Made by a program: the position numbers and the translations under genes. Under the pieces are notes generated by a model that worked only from the letters and a program-made list of their open reading frames with translations, had not been told where the DNA came from and did no database searches. A stretch of DNA of 64,000 nucleotides from Pseudomonas sp. R-28-1W-6. GTDB taxonomy: Bacteria > Pseudomonadota > Gammaproteobacteria > Pseudomonadales > Pseudomonadaceae. The first letter of the stretch is position 1, and each line of letters opens with the position of its first letter. Below, in pieces: positions 10,970 to 20,200 of the stretch. The stretch spans positions 124,001 through 188,000 of the forward strand of contig NZ_WELK01000001.1 of NCBI RefSeq assembly GCF_009799925.1, in the 5' to 3' direction.

Positions 10970-12048
10970 ATTGCTCTGGCTTCCTGCGTGAGTCTCGCAC
11001 AAGGATAGCGTAGACAGGTGAAGTGGCGCCCGTCACGGCGATCCACGCTAAGACTTGCGCGCGGCCCGAAAAGTGCCGCCAGACGCGCGTCTATATTCAC
11101 CAACGCCTGCTGGGTGCCGCGCGACGGTTGTCGCTCGGCGCCCTCGTCATAGGGGTTGCTCACACAGAGCTGGAACACCCCGTCTTCATACTGCGCCTCT
11201 ACCCGCACCAGGCCACCTTCGATGCGCGGCTGGATGCCATAGATCAGGGCATTTTCCAGCAGCGGCTGCAAGGTCAATTGCGGAATCGGCAAATCATCCG
11301 GTACTGCGTCCACCTGCCAATCCAACTGTAGCCGGTCGCCGAGCCGGTATTGCTCGATCGACAAATATCTTCGCGCCAGCTCCAGCTCCTCGCGCCAGGG
11401 CACCAGGGTGCCGGGCTTGGCCAGGCTGGCGCGGAACAGGTCGGAAAGGTCGAGCACCGCCTGCTCGGCCTTGAACGGATCGACCACCACCAGGCTGGCG
11501 ATGCTGTTCAGGCTGTTGAACAGGAAGTGCGGGCGGATCCGCGCCTGCAGAGCCTCGATCCGTGCGCGCAGCTCGGCCTGCTGTTGCCTGCGCCACTGGC
11601 TCTGTAAGTAAAAGTAGCGCAACAACAGGGCCGACATGATCAGGCTGATCAAGGCATGGCGCAGATACAGGTTGACCTCGCCATTGCGCGGCAGCGGTCC
11701 GCCCAGCTCGAAGTAGTCCGCCACCGCGGTGCAGGCCAGGGCCAGGCCGACCACGATGGCGCAGCACAGGGTGCCGGCCACGGCCGCGCGCAGGCTGGCC
11801 AGCAGCGGGCGCAGGCGACACAGCAGGCCGGCCGAGAGCAGCACGATCCACTGCACGAACAGCGAGGTCATGGCCAGGCGCACCCAGTTGAAGCCCGGCT
11901 GCATGGGCTCGGACAGCACCAGCACCAGCACCAGCAGCTCGGCAAGCAGCACCATGCTCAGCAGTGCCTCGGGCAGGCACAGCTCCGGCAGGAAAAAATC
12001 GTCGTCCGCGGCCAGGGTACGGCCCTTGTTGAACCAGTTGATTTGCAT
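10966..12048 (-). CDS. algZ: Sensor histidine kinase AlgZ (FimS), LytS type
   Basis: 360 residues: six or so N-terminal membrane helices (about residues 25-165) followed by a His_kinase module with RIRPHFLFNSLNSIASLV, where the His of RPHFLFN is the expected phospho-site. The ATPase half has LPIPQLTLQPLLENALIYGIQP. AlgZ/FimS is the partner of AlgR and controls type IV pilus and alginate genes. The classical N-box and G-box layout is relaxed, as known for this family. Stop overlaps the algR ATG. Divergent from argH. Confidence 0.95.
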   Translation of the reverse strand: MQINWFNKGRTLAADDDFFLPELCLPEALLSMVLLAELLVLVLVLSEPMQPGFNWVRLAMTSLFVQWIVLLSAGLLCRLRPLLASLRAAVAGTLCCAIVVGLALACTAVADYFELGGPLPRNGEVNLYLRHALISLIMSALLLRYFYLQSQWRRQQQAELRARIEALQARIRPHFLFNSLNSIASLVVVDPFKAEQAVLDLSDLFRASLAKPGTLVPWREELELARRYLSIEQYRLGDRLQLDWQVDAVPDDLPIPQLTLQPLLENALIYGIQPRIEGGLVRVEAQYEDGVFQLCVSNPYDEGAERQPSRGTQQALVNIDARLAALFGPRASLSVDRRDGRHFTCLRYPCARLTQEARAI

Positions 12049-12164
12049 CCCGGCAGTTTCCTTGTCCGCCCGCCAACCGGCAAGCCAGAGCGCTGCGGGC
12101 GAACGAAATTAGGGGTCCAAGTGGCTTGCCGAGTGCAAAACTGTGAGCCCGGCGACATTTTCCT

Positions 12165-12306
12165 AGAACCTGTTTACGATCTTTTGAGCTAGAGCCAGGC
12201 AAGGCGAGATTGGGCGAGGGCGCGGAGTTTACGAGCTGTAAATGAGCAACCCGAGCCCGATTTCAACGCAGCATGGCCGACGATCAAGAGATCGTAGACA
12301 GGTTCT
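12165..12306. repeat. Intergenic stem-loop element, copy 1 (142 bp)
   Basis: Bounded by inverted repeats AGAACCTGTTTACGATCTTT on the left and the complement of AGATCGTAGACAGGTTCT on the right. The inside holds a second inverted repeat and a central TTTAC/GTAAA hairpin. The reverse complement aligns over its whole length with the element at 50507-50648, which is also 142 bases long. It fills most of the 358-base algZ-argH gap; the remainder holds only promoter-like AT-rich sequence near 12345. No open reading frame. Confidence 0.8.
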
Positions 12307-12406
12307 CCGAGCAGGGTAGAGCCTCGGCTTTCCTAGCAAGGCTGTTATTATCGGCACACTTTACCGTTCCGCAGGCAACGCGCCTGCCTTTCCCGCGAGT
12401 TCCGCC

Positions 12407-13801
12407 ATGAGCACCGAGAAAACCAACCAGTCCTGGGGCGGCCGCTTCAGCGAGCCGGTCGATGCCTTCGTCGCCCGTTTCACCGCCTCCGTCGAGTTCG
12501 ACAAGCGTCTGTATCGCCACGACATCATGGGCTCGATCGCCCACGCCACCATGCTGGCCAAGGTCGGCGTGCTGACCCTGGAGGAGCGCGACGCCATCGA
12601 GGCCGGTCTCAAGCAGATCCAGGCGGAGATCGAAGCCGGCCAGTTCGACTGGCGCGTCGACCTGGAAGACGTGCACATGAACATCGAGGCGCGCCTGACC
12701 GACCGCATCGGCGTCACCGGCAAGAAGCTGCACACCGGGCGTAGCCGCAACGATCAGGTGGCCACCGACATCCGCCTGTGGCTGCGCGACGAGATCGACC
12801 TGATCCTGGCCGAAGTCACCCGCCTGCAGCAGGGCCTGCTCGGCCTGGCCGCGGCCGAAGCCGACACCATCATGCCCGGCTTCACCCACCTGCAGACCGC
12901 CCAGCCGGTGACCTTCGGCCATCACCTGCTGGCCTGGTTCGAGATGCTCAGCCGCGACTACGAGCGCCTGGTCGACTGCCGCAAGCGGGTCAACCGCATG
13001 CCGCTGGGCTCGGCCGCCCTGGCCGGCACCACCTACCCGATCGCCCGCGAGATCACCGCCGAGCTGCTGGGCTTCGACGCCGTGGGCGGCAACTCGCTGG
13101 ACGGCGTGTCCGATCGCGACTTCGCCATCGAATTCTGCGCCGCCGCCTCGCTGGCGATGATGCACCTGTCGCGCTTCTCCGAAGAGCTGGTGCTGTGGAC
13201 CTCCGCGCAGTTCCAGTTCATCGACCTGCCGGACCGCTTCTGCACCGGTTCCTCGATCATGCCGCAGAAGAAGAACCCGGACGTGCCGGAGCTGGTACGC
13301 GGCAAGACCGGCCGCGTGTTCGGCGCCCTGACTGGCCTGCTGACCCTGATGAAGGGCCAGCCGCTGGCGTACAACAAGGACAACCAGGAAGACAAGGAAC
13401 CGCTGTTCGACGCCGCCGACACCCTGCGCGACTCGCTGCGCGCCTTCGCCGACATGGTCCCGGCGATCAAGCCCAAGCGCGAGATCATGCGCGAGGCGGC
13501 ACGCCGCGGCTTCTCCACCGCCACCGACCTGGCCGACTACCTAGTGCGCAAGGGCCTGCCGTTCCGCGACTGCCACGAGATCGTCGGCCACGCGGTGAAA
13601 TACGGCGTCGACAGCGGCAAGGACCTGGCCGAGATGAGCCTGGACGAGCTGCGCCAGTTCAGCGACAAGATCGAAGGCGACGTGTTCGCCGTGCTGACCC
13701 TGGAAGGCTCGGTCAACGCCCGCGACCATATCGGCGGCACCGCGCCGAACCAGGTGCGCGCCGCCGTGGCCCGCGGCCAGCAACTGCTGGCCGGCCGCTG
13801 A
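12407..13801 (+). CDS. argH: Argininosuccinate lyase
   Basis: 464 residues, the normal family size. It splits argininosuccinate into arginine and fumarate, the last step of arginine synthesis. Visible motifs: [14 protein letters not shown] at the N-terminus, [30 protein letters not shown] and the fumarase/aspartase signature [15 protein letters not shown], whose Ser is the catalytic residue on a mobile loop. Transcribed away from algZ. The gene downstream starts 58 bases later, after a strong hairpin. Confidence 0.97.
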   Translation: MSTEKTNQSWGGRFSEPVDAFVARFTASVEFDKRLYRHDIMGSIAHATMLAKVGVLTLEERDAIEAGLKQIQAEIEAGQFDWRVDLEDVHMNIEARLTDRIGVTGKKLHTGRSRNDQVATDIRLWLRDEIDLILAEVTRLQQGLLGLAAAEADTIMPGFTHLQTAQPVTFGHHLLAWFEMLSRDYERLVDCRKRVNRMPLGSAALAGTTYPIAREITAELLGFDAVGGNSLDGVSDRDFAIEFCAAASLAMMHLSRFSEELVLWTSAQFQFIDLPDRFCTGSSIMPQKKNPDVPELVRGKTGRVFGALTGLLTLMKGQPLAYNKDNQEDKEPLFDAADTLRDSLRAFADMVPAIKPKREIMREAARRGFSTATDLADYLVRKGLPFRDCHEIVGHAVKYGVDSGKDLAEMSLDELRQFSDKIEGDVFAVLTLEGSVNARDHIGGTAPNQVRAAVARGQQLLAGR

Positions 13802-13807
13802 GCCCAC

Positions 13808-13843
13808 GGCCTGCGGGGGCGCCGAACGGCGCAGCCGCAGGCC
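13808..13843 (+). terminator. Hairpin between argH and the GNAT gene
   Basis: Nine base pairs GGCCTGCGG/CCGCAGGCC enclose an inner GGCGCC...GGCGC inverted repeat. No T-run follows, so it may attenuate or stabilise the argH transcript rather than stop it fully. Confidence 0.35.
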
Positions 13844-13859
13844 CCGAATGGAACGCCAG

Positions 13860-14339
13860 ATGCCCCTGCATATCCGCCCCGCCACCAGCGACGACGCCGC
13901 ACTGATCCTGCGCCTGATCACCGACCTGGCCATCTACGAGAAGGCCGAGCACGAAGTCAAAACCGACGTCGCCGGCATCCAGGCCAGCCTGTTCGGTGCC
14001 GGCAGCACTGCCCATGCGCTGATCTGCGAGCGCGATGGCCAGCCGATCGGCTACGCCGTGTACTTCTTCAACTACTCGACCTGGCTGGGCCAGCACGGCC
14101 TGTACCTGGAAGACCTGTACATCAGCCCCGAACAGCGTGGCGGCGGTGCCGGCAAGGCGCTGCTGCGGCACCTGGCGCAACTCGCCGTGAGCCGAGGCTG
14201 CGGCCGCTTCGAATGGGCGGTGCTGGACTGGAACCAGCCGGCCATCGACTTCTACCTATCGTTCGGCGCCAAGCCGCAGGACGAGTGGACCACCTACCGC
14301 CTGACCGGCCAGGCCCTGCGGGACTTCGCCGCCGGCTGA
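13860..14339 (+). CDS. GNAT family N-acetyltransferase
   Basis: 159 residues from the ATG at 13860 ([20 protein letters not shown]); an in-frame ATG at 13848 would add four residues. The acetyl-CoA binding motif is in [22 protein letters not shown] (R/Q-x-x-G-x-G/A type) and the C-terminal motif is in [23 protein letters not shown], close to the spermidine/spermine acetyltransferase-like branch of GNAT. The substrate cannot be deduced. It follows argH and precedes a small acidic protein by 20 bases, so the two probably share a transcript. Confidence 0.85.
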   Translation: MPLHIRPATSDDAALILRLITDLAIYEKAEHEVKTDVAGIQASLFGAGSTAHALICERDGQPIGYAVYFFNYSTWLGQHGLYLEDLYISPEQRGGGAGKALLRHLAQLAVSRGCGRFEWAVLDWNQPAIDFYLSFGAKPQDEWTTYRLTGQALRDFAAG

Positions 14340-14359
14340 GCGGCCCAGAGGGAATCACC

Positions 14360-14635
14360 ATGAGCGAGCACGACGAGCACGACGAAGAAGCCTTCGCCGA
14401 ACAGACCCTGATCCAGGCCATCGAGAACCAGCTGGAGGCAGACAACCCGCCCGCGGCCAAGGCCACCCTGAACAAGCTGACCCTGGTCGGCTACGAGCGC
14501 GAGGAGATCCTCCAGCTCATGGCCCTGGTGCTGGCCCACGAGATCGACGCCATGCTGCGCGACGACCGCCCGTTCGATAGCGCCTGGTACGAACAGGCCC
14601 TGCGCGCCCTGCCGGAGCTGCCGGGCGAGGACTGA
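14360..14635 (+). CDS. Small acidic conserved hypothetical protein
   Basis: 91 residues (MSEHDEHDEEAFAEQTL...). The very acidic His-containing N-terminus is followed by helical segments ENQLEADNPPAAKATLNKL and REEILQLMALVLAHEIDAML. AGAGGGA precedes the ATG. No membrane segment or signal. The helical core looks like a small all-alpha domain; I recognise no characterised family. Position directly after the GNAT gene suggests co-transcription. Confidence 0.7.
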   Translation: MSEHDEHDEEAFAEQTLIQAIENQLEADNPPAAKATLNKLTLVGYEREEILQLMALVLAHEIDAMLRDDRPFDSAWYEQALRALPELPGED

Positions 14636-14798
14636 AACCGGCCTGGATGCCCAGCAGGTTTCGACCGGGGCATGCGCCAGATCAAGCGCAATCGCCTCTA
14701 TCGGCAGATACTCACTCGGTGGCAGCATGAGCAGACGGCAGACTGAAACCTGCCCGCTACACTGCACATTGGCCCCCTCACAAGACCCCGGAGTCCTT

Positions 14799-15041
14799 AT
14801 GGCCTACACCCCCGATTTGGTTGCCGAGCTGGAAATCCTCGCGCTGTACAACCTGGACAACGTGCAAGAAGGCATCAAGGTGCACAACACCGCCACCCCG
14901 AAAGCCCAGGCGGCGATCACCCGCCTGCACCAGAAAGGCCTGGTGACCCAGGCCGACGGCGGCTACCTGACCAGCCTCGGCCTGGATGCCGCGGAACATG
15001 CCCAGGCCCTGCTGACCATCCTCCACCCGCAAACCGCCTGA
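14799..15041 (+). CDS. TIGR02647 family protein
   Basis: 80 residues (MAYTPDLVAELEILALYNLD...). The pattern EGIKVHNTA, AAITRLHQKGLVTQADGGYLTSLG and DAAEHAQALLTIL matches the short pseudomonad family TIGR02647, which resembles a compact winged-helix domain but has no established function. The ATG at 14799 is preferred to the in-frame start at 14727 because it matches the family N-terminus. A short GC hairpin follows the stop. Confidence 0.78.
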   Translation: MAYTPDLVAELEILALYNLDNVQEGIKVHNTATPKAQAAITRLHQKGLVTQADGGYLTSLGLDAAEHAQALLTILHPQTA

Positions 15042-15187
15042 CCCGCCTGCGTCGGCGGGTCGCCACGCGCACCCGCCGCCACCCGCCCCTACAGCCCCCC
15101 AGCCGACTGCCGATACAGCGAGCAAGGCCCCTGCCGCACGACCGCGCCGGCTGGTAGGCTTGCCTTCTCCACCGCTTCGAGCAGTAC

Positions 15188-18040
15188 ATGACGCGCACCC
15201 AGGAAATCCGCCCGGACATCAATGACGGCATCGACCGCAAGGTGCTGGCGCAGCTGCGTGCGCGCTTCCTGAAGATCAACGACGGGCGCCTGGCGCGGGC
15301 CATGCAGGCGCTGTCCACGCGCCAGCAGCTGGTACTCCGGCTGCTGCCGCTGCTGCTGCACGTGAACCACCCGCTGCTCCCCGGCTATGTGTCCGGCACC
15401 ACCCCGGCCGGGCTGTGCGGCTTCGAGCCGAGCGACGAACTGCTCGCCGAGGCCACTCGCCTGACCCGCTCCTTCACCTACAAGCCGCGCCGCGGCAAGC
15501 CGGCGCTGCCGATCCACGGCCTGTTCCTGATGGGCAGCCTGGGCACCGTGGCCCAGGCCGAGCAGAGCGACATGGACCTGTGGCTGTGCCACGCGCCGGA
15601 CCTGGACGCCCAGGCCCTGCACGAGCTGCGCAAGAAGTGCGACCTGCTGGAAGCCTGGGCCGCCACCCTGGGCGCCGAGGCGCACTTCTTCCTGGTCGAC
15701 CCGGCACGCTTCACCGCCGGCGACCGCGAAGACGCCCAGCTGACCTCCGACGACTGCGGCACCACCCAGCACTACCTGCTGCTCGACGAGTTCTACCGCA
15801 CGGCGATCTGGCTCGGCGGGCGCACACCGCTGTGGTGGCTGGTGCCGGTGTACGAGGAGGCCAACTACGCGGCCTACACCCACGCCCTGCTGAACAAGCG
15901 CTTCATCCGCGCCGACGAGGTGCTCGACCTCGGCCACCTGGCGCGCATCCCGCCGGGCGAGTTCATCGGCGCCGGCATGTGGCAGCTGTTCAAGGGCATC
16001 GAGTCGCCCTACAAGTCGGTGCTCAAGCTGCTGCTCACCGAGGTCTACGCCAGCGAGCACCCGCGGGTGGAATGCCTGAGCCTGCGCTTCAAGCAGGCGG
16101 TGTTCGCCAACCGTCTCGACCTCGACGAGCTGGATGCCTACATCATGGTCTACCGGCGCCTGGAGGAGTACCTCACCGGCCGCGGCGAGCTGGAACGCCT
16201 GGAGCTGATCCGCCGCTGCCTGTACCTCAAGGTCAACAAGAAGCTCAGCAGCCCGCCGCGCAACCGCGCCAAGAGCTGGCAGCGCCTGCTGTTCGAGCGC
16301 CTGACCGGCGAATGGCGCTGGAGCCAGCGCGAACTGGCGATGCTCGACAGCCGCAGCCAGTGGAAGGTGCGCCAGGTCAGCGCCGAACGCCGCGCGCTGG
16401 TCAACGAGCTGACCTACAGCTACCGCTTTCTCTCCCAGTTCGCCCGCAGCGAGCAGACCGGCAACCCGCTCAACAGCCGCGACCTCGGCGTGCTCGGCCG
16501 GCGCCTGTACGCCGCCTTCGAACGCAAGGCCGGCAAGATCGAGTTCATCAACCCGGGGATAGCCCCCGACCTGGCCGAAGACACCCTGACCCTGGTCCAC
16601 AGCAGCGGCGCCGAGAGCGGCGGGGAAACCCAGTGGGCGCTGTACAACGGCAGCCTGACCGGCCAGGAATGGCCGGACTTCGCCCCGCTGAAACGCGCCC
16701 GCGAGCTGATCGAACTGCTCGCCTGGTGCCACCGCAACGGCGTGATCGACAGCAGCACGCGCCTGTCGCTGCACCCCGGCAGCAGCGACCTGAGCGAATT
16801 CGAGCTGTCCAACCTGCTCGCCAGCCTGCAACAGAGTCTGCCGCTACCGCTGCCGCCGGTGGCCGAAGCGGCCCTGCTGCGTGGCGCCGAGCCGGCCGAG
16901 GTGCTGCTGCTGATCAACGTCGGCCTCGACCCACTGAAGGCGCACAGCCAGCTCAACGTGCACATGACCAGCGGGCGCACCGACTCGCTGGGCTACTCGG
17001 GGGTGCGCGACAACCTGGTGCTGACCCTCGACCAGGTCAGCCTGAACAGCTGGAACGAGCTGCTGGTCAGCCGCTACGACGGCCCCAACGCCCTGCTCGA
17101 CTGCCTGCGCGACTACCTCAACGCCCTGCCGGCCGACGGCCGCCGGCCGCGCCTGCGGGTCCGCTGCTTCTGTCGCAACCGCGCCAACGCCATTGCCCAG
17201 CGCGTCGAGGAGCTGTTCCAGGATGTCCTGGCCAGCCTCGCCAGCCATCGCCACAGCCGCTATCTGCTGCAGGTGCAGCAGCGTTACCACGTGCTCGAGC
17301 TGCAGCCGGGCCAGGTCAGCCACGCCGCCCTGAGCGACCTGCCGATGCTGGTCGAGCACCTCGGCGAGGAGCAGGCCGACTACAGCCCGCTGCAGGTCGA
17401 CCGCTATGCCCTGGAAGGCGAGGACCTGGCGCTGATCCTGGCGCAGGGCCGGCCGGCGTGCATCCAGGTGTTCTACCGCCTGGACGGTGCGCAGGCCGAA
17501 CTCAGCGTGCTCGACGAACACAATGCGCTGTGGCGCCAGCGCCTGCCGTACCGCGACGAGCAGAGCCTGCTCACCCCGCTGCAGCGCTTCCTGCAGTCGG
17601 TGCTGTACCGGCGCAACGCCCTGCTGCCACTGGACGACCCGCTGCCGCCGGACGCCCTGGACGTGCTCTATTACGAGGTGCTGCCGGCAGCGCCGCAGCG
17701 CGCCCGTCAGCTCGAGCGCCGGGCGCCGCCGCAGGCGCCGGTGAGCCACCCGTTCTACGACGTGCAGGCCATCGTCGAGCCGACCGAGCCGGCCCGCGTG
17801 CACGTCACCCTGTACTGCAACCACCGCGAGTTTTCCGAACTGGAATACGGCGCCGACCTGTTCGCCGCGGTGGCCCGGCATATCCTCGCCCAGCGCCGCG
17901 AGGCCGAGCGCTATCCCTGCTACATCACCGACCTGGACCTGTCGCGCATTCTCGGCGAAGGCCAGGCGCAGACCATCCACTACCTGCGCTATAAAGCCGA
18001 ACTGGAAAGCGCGCTGAACCGCGCCCTGCAAAACGCCTGA
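15188..18040 (+). CDS. cyaA: Class I adenylate cyclase
   Basis: 950 residues, the size expected for enterobacterial-type class I cyclases. The N-terminal catalytic half has the nucleotidyltransferase pattern HGLFLMGSLGTVAQAEQSDMDLWLC (Gly-Ser then Asp-x-Asp), and the C-terminal half is the regulatory part. The enzyme makes cAMP from ATP for Vfr/Crp-type control. The 146 bases upstream contain a hairpin after the previous gene and little else recognisable. Followed after 18 bases by a Gly/Cys-tailed protein that may be co-transcribed. Confidence 0.96.
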   Translation: MTRTQEIRPDINDGIDRKVLAQLRARFLKINDGRLARAMQALSTRQQLVLRLLPLLLHVNHPLLPGYVSGTTPAGLCGFEPSDELLAEATRLTRSFTYKPRRGKPALPIHGLFLMGSLGTVAQAEQSDMDLWLCHAPDLDAQALHELRKKCDLLEAWAATLGAEAHFFLVDPARFTAGDREDAQLTSDDCGTTQHYLLLDEFYRTAIWLGGRTPLWWLVPVYEEANYAAYTHALLNKRFIRADEVLDLGHLARIPPGEFIGAGMWQLFKGIESPYKSVLKLLLTEVYASEHPRVECLSLRFKQAVFANRLDLDELDAYIMVYRRLEEYLTGRGELERLELIRRCLYLKVNKKLSSPPRNRAKSWQRLLFERLTGEWRWSQRELAMLDSRSQWKVRQVSAERRALVNELTYSYRFLSQFARSEQTGNPLNSRDLGVLGRRLYAAFERKAGKIEFINPGIAPDLAEDTLTLVHSSGAESGGETQWALYNGSLTGQEWPDFAPLKRARELIELLAWCHRNGVIDSSTRLSLHPGSSDLSEFELSNLLASLQQSLPLPLPPVAEAALLRGAEPAEVLLLINVGLDPLKAHSQLNVHMTSGRTDSLGYSGVRDNLVLTLDQVSLNSWNELLVSRYDGPNALLDCLRDYLNALPADGRRPRLRVRCFCRNRANAIAQRVEELFQDVLASLASHRHSRYLLQVQQRYHVLELQPGQVSHAALSDLPMLVEHLGEEQADYSPLQVDRYALEGEDLALILAQGRPACIQVFYRLDGAQAELSVLDEHNALWRQRLPYRDEQSLLTPLQRFLQSVLYRRNALLPLDDPLPPDALDVLYYEVLPAAPQRARQLERRAPPQAPVSHPFYDVQAIVEPTEPARVHVTLYCNHREFSELEYGADLFAAVARHILAQRREAERYPCYITDLDLSRILGEGQAQTIHYLRYKAELESALNRALQNA

Positions 18041-18058
18041 CACGGCAAGGATGCCCCG

Positions 18059-18751
18059 ATGACTGTCACCACCACCCAATTCGGCGCGGCCGCCCTCGGC
18101 GGCGGCTACTGGCTGTGGCGCAAGCTGCGCGGCCGGCAACGCGACGAATTCATCGCCGCCTTCGAGTTTCCAGAGCGCCTGCGCAGCAGGCTGCTGGAGC
18201 GCTACCCGCACCTCACCCCGACGCAGACCGGCCAGGTGCTGCGCGGCCTGCGCGAATACTTCCAGCTGTGCCGCCTGGCCGAGCGGCGCATGGTCGCCAT
18301 GCCCTCGCAGGCGGTGGATGTGGCCTGGCACGAGTTCATCCTCTACACCCGCCAGTACCGGGCGTTCTGCCGCAAGGGCCTGGGACGCTTCCTGCACCAT
18401 GTGCCCAACGACGCCATGCCCAACGCCCGCGCCGCCAGCGACGGCATTCGCCGGGCCTGGCGCCTGGCCTGCCTGCGCGAAGGGCTGGCGCCGCAAGCCC
18501 CGGCCAAGCTGCCCATGCTGTTCGCCCTGGATGCCGAGCTGGGGATCGCCGATGGCTTTCACTACCGCCTGAACTGCGGCGCCACGCCCGGCAGCTACCA
18601 GGCTGGCGATGCCTACTGCGCCAGCCATATCGGCTGCGGCTCGGGTTGTGCCGGGGGCGGTGGCGGCGACTCCGCTTCCTCCTCCAGTGCGGAGGGCGGC
18701 GGCAGTGACGGTGGCGGCTGTGGCGGGGGTTGCGGCGGGGGCGGCGACTGA
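18059..18751 (+). CDS. Glycine/cysteine-tailed protein with a DUF1399-like core
   Basis: 230 residues, not confidently assigned. An N-terminal hydrophobic stretch (AAALGGGYWLWRKL) is followed by a helical core containing QAVDVAWHEFILYTRQYRAFC and GRFLHHVP. The spacing of Asp, Trp-His and His-His recalls the WHxHxL-type motif of glycine-rich (DUF1399/GRDP) proteins. The last 45 residues are low complexity: C-x-S-H-I-G-C-G-S-G-C, then Gly/Ser and GGGCGGGCGGGGD. The tail resembles those of the TIGR04222 group but the core differs. Starts 18 bases after cyaA. His and Cys residues suggest metal binding; that is inference. Confidence 0.65.
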   Translation: MTVTTTQFGAAALGGGYWLWRKLRGRQRDEFIAAFEFPERLRSRLLERYPHLTPTQTGQVLRGLREYFQLCRLAERRMVAMPSQAVDVAWHEFILYTRQYRAFCRKGLGRFLHHVPNDAMPNARAASDGIRRAWRLACLREGLAPQAPAKLPMLFALDAELGIADGFHYRLNCGATPGSYQAGDAYCASHIGCGSGCAGGGGGDSASSSSAEGGGSDGGGCGGGCGGGGD

Positions 18752-18769
18752 AACGCCGCGCCCGGCACT

Positions 18770-19570
18770 TCAGCTGCTCATCGGCGCCTGCGGGTGCTGC
18801 AGGGCATACAGGTAGCTGCCCGGCAGGCTGTGATTGGCCGCCACGCTGGCATAGCTGGCGGTAAAGCTCACCGCCAGTCCCAGGTGCTGGTACAGCCAGT
18901 CGCCGGTCACCGCCGGCGGCACTTCGGGCACCAGGTCGCTGTCGTTGACCACGCGGAAGGTCGCGATGCCCAGGTCATTGTAGCGGGCGGCGAAATCCGG
19001 CGCCGCCAGGCGCGGGCTGGCGAAGTTGTAGTGTTGCAGGGGCTGGTCGGGCCAGCGCTCGTGCAGGTCGAGCACCGCCATGCTGCTCAGGGCGCAACCC
19101 AGGCTGTGCCCGCAGACCCACAGCGGCCCCCGCGGCTGCAGGCTGTCGAGGGCCGCCAGGGCCAGGTCGCGCAGCGAGCCGTAGAGCTTGAGGAAACCGT
19201 CGTGCACCTTGCCGCGGCCGTCCTGCCAGGGCCAGTCGCGCTGGTCGGCATCCAGGTCATCCAGCCAGTCGTGCAGCGACTCGGTGCCGCGCAGCACCAG
19301 GTAGGTCTCGCCCTGGTCGTTGCTGGCGGCAAAGCCGAACGGCTCCGATTCGTTGATGAACGCCAGCTCGCTGAGGATGCTCCACACCGGCGCGGAGAAG
19401 TGCCAGCCCGGCATGCGCGGCGGACTCCAGTGGAAATCCTGCGGCCGATGCGGCTGGCCCTGGGCCTGCCACTGCTGGTACTGGGCATAGGCCTGCTCGA
19501 CCAGGTTGGCGCAGAGCACGGCGCGCTCGAGGGAAAACGCGGTGGGAAAGTACAGGGGTAGGCTGGACAT
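18770..19570 (-). CDS. Lipase class 3 family protein
   Basis: 266 residues with an alpha/beta hydrolase core: the nucleophile elbow in WVCGHSLGCALSSM (Ser of GHSLG), a probable catalytic Asp in RVVNDSDLVPEVPP and a candidate His in ANHSLPGSYLYAL. This is the fungal lipase-like class 3 pattern, including VLRGTESLHDWLDDLDAD, which forms the oxyanion region. No signal peptide is seen, so it is probably cytoplasmic or exported by another route. AGGAGG precedes the ATG. Convergent with the Gly/Cys-tailed gene. Confidence 0.85.
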   Translation of the reverse strand: MSSLPLYFPTAFSLERAVLCANLVEQAYAQYQQWQAQGQPHRPQDFHWSPPRMPGWHFSAPVWSILSELAFINESEPFGFAASNDQGETYLVLRGTESLHDWLDDLDADQRDWPWQDGRGKVHDGFLKLYGSLRDLALAALDSLQPRGPLWVCGHSLGCALSSMAVLDLHERWPDQPLQHYNFASPRLAAPDFAARYNDLGIATFRVVNDSDLVPEVPPAVTGDWLYQHLGLAVSFTASYASVAANHSLPGSYLYALQHPQAPMSS

Positions 19571-19755
19571 GCTGGGCCTCCTTGCCGGCGGGATGCTTTC
19601 AGACTCTAGTCCAGAGACCGGCTAATGGGCGGAGAGTTCGGCCGGCCCGGACGAACAATCGATACTACTGATATCTACTACGCAGATTCGGCATTATTCA
19701 ATCGATTCGTTTTGAGTGAACCTGTCGCCATTCACCCCGGCGCAGGAATCCAGCC

Positions 19756-19941
19756 ATGCCCCACTCCCTCGCACAGCACACCAGCAGCGGCCTCCTGGCC
19801 GGCCTGGGGCTCTGCGCCATAGGCGCCAGCGTCGTGCTGGCCCTGGGCCTGAACCTCGACCACGCCCTGCCCGCAAGCAACACCGCAGGCCTGCCGGAGC
19901 TGGCGCGCGGCCTGCTCGCCAGCATCCGCATCGGGGGCTAG
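19756..19941 (+). CDS. Small predicted membrane protein
   Basis: 61 residues with one hydrophobic segment (about residues 12-32, SGLLAGLGLCAIGASVVLAL) and a short polar C-terminus. AGGAA lies 8 bases before the ATG. The next gene starts six bases after the stop, so the pair looks like a small operon. I recognise no family. It could be a membrane peptide of unknown role; the coding call rests on the ribosome binding site, the sensible hydropathy and the tight spacing. Confidence 0.5.
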   Translation: MPHSLAQHTSSGLLAGLGLCAIGASVVLALGLNLDHALPASNTAGLPELARGLLASIRIGG

Positions 19942-19947
19942 GCGAAC

Positions 19948-20199
19948 ATGCACCTTTCGACCAGACGAACCCTCCTGCTGGCGGCCCTGCTGGCCCTCAG
20001 CAACGCGCCGGCGCTGGCCGGCAAAGGCGCGGTGGTCGGCGGCGGCGTGGCCCGCACCATCGAGTGCAACCAGAGCCTGGCGCGCCAGCTGCAGCTCGAC
20101 GAACGCCTCAAGCGCCTGCCGGGCAACCCGCCGGACCGCGGCCGGCAGCACTTCGCCGCGCTCTTCGACCTGCGCAGCCTGAACTGCCCGTGCGCCTGA
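19948..20199 (+). CDS. Small exported protein of unknown function
   Basis: 83 residues with a clear signal peptide (MHLSTRRTLLLAALLALSNAPALA, cleavage after ALA). The mature peptide of about 59 residues is basic, starts GKGAVVGGGVARTIECNQS and ends with NCPCA, giving three cysteines. The pattern fits a small periplasmic or secreted protein. It follows the small membrane protein by six bases and converges on rnk, with one base between the stops. No known family recognised. Confidence 0.55.
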   Translation: MHLSTRRTLLLAALLALSNAPALAGKGAVVGGGVARTIECNQSLARQLQLDERLKRLPGNPPDRGRQHFAALFDLRSLNCPCA

Positions 20200-20200
20200 C

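Noticed and set aside
15089..16831. 580-codon minus-strand frame and others inside cyaA
   Set aside because: Antisense to cyaA, whose catalytic motif and length are unmistakable.
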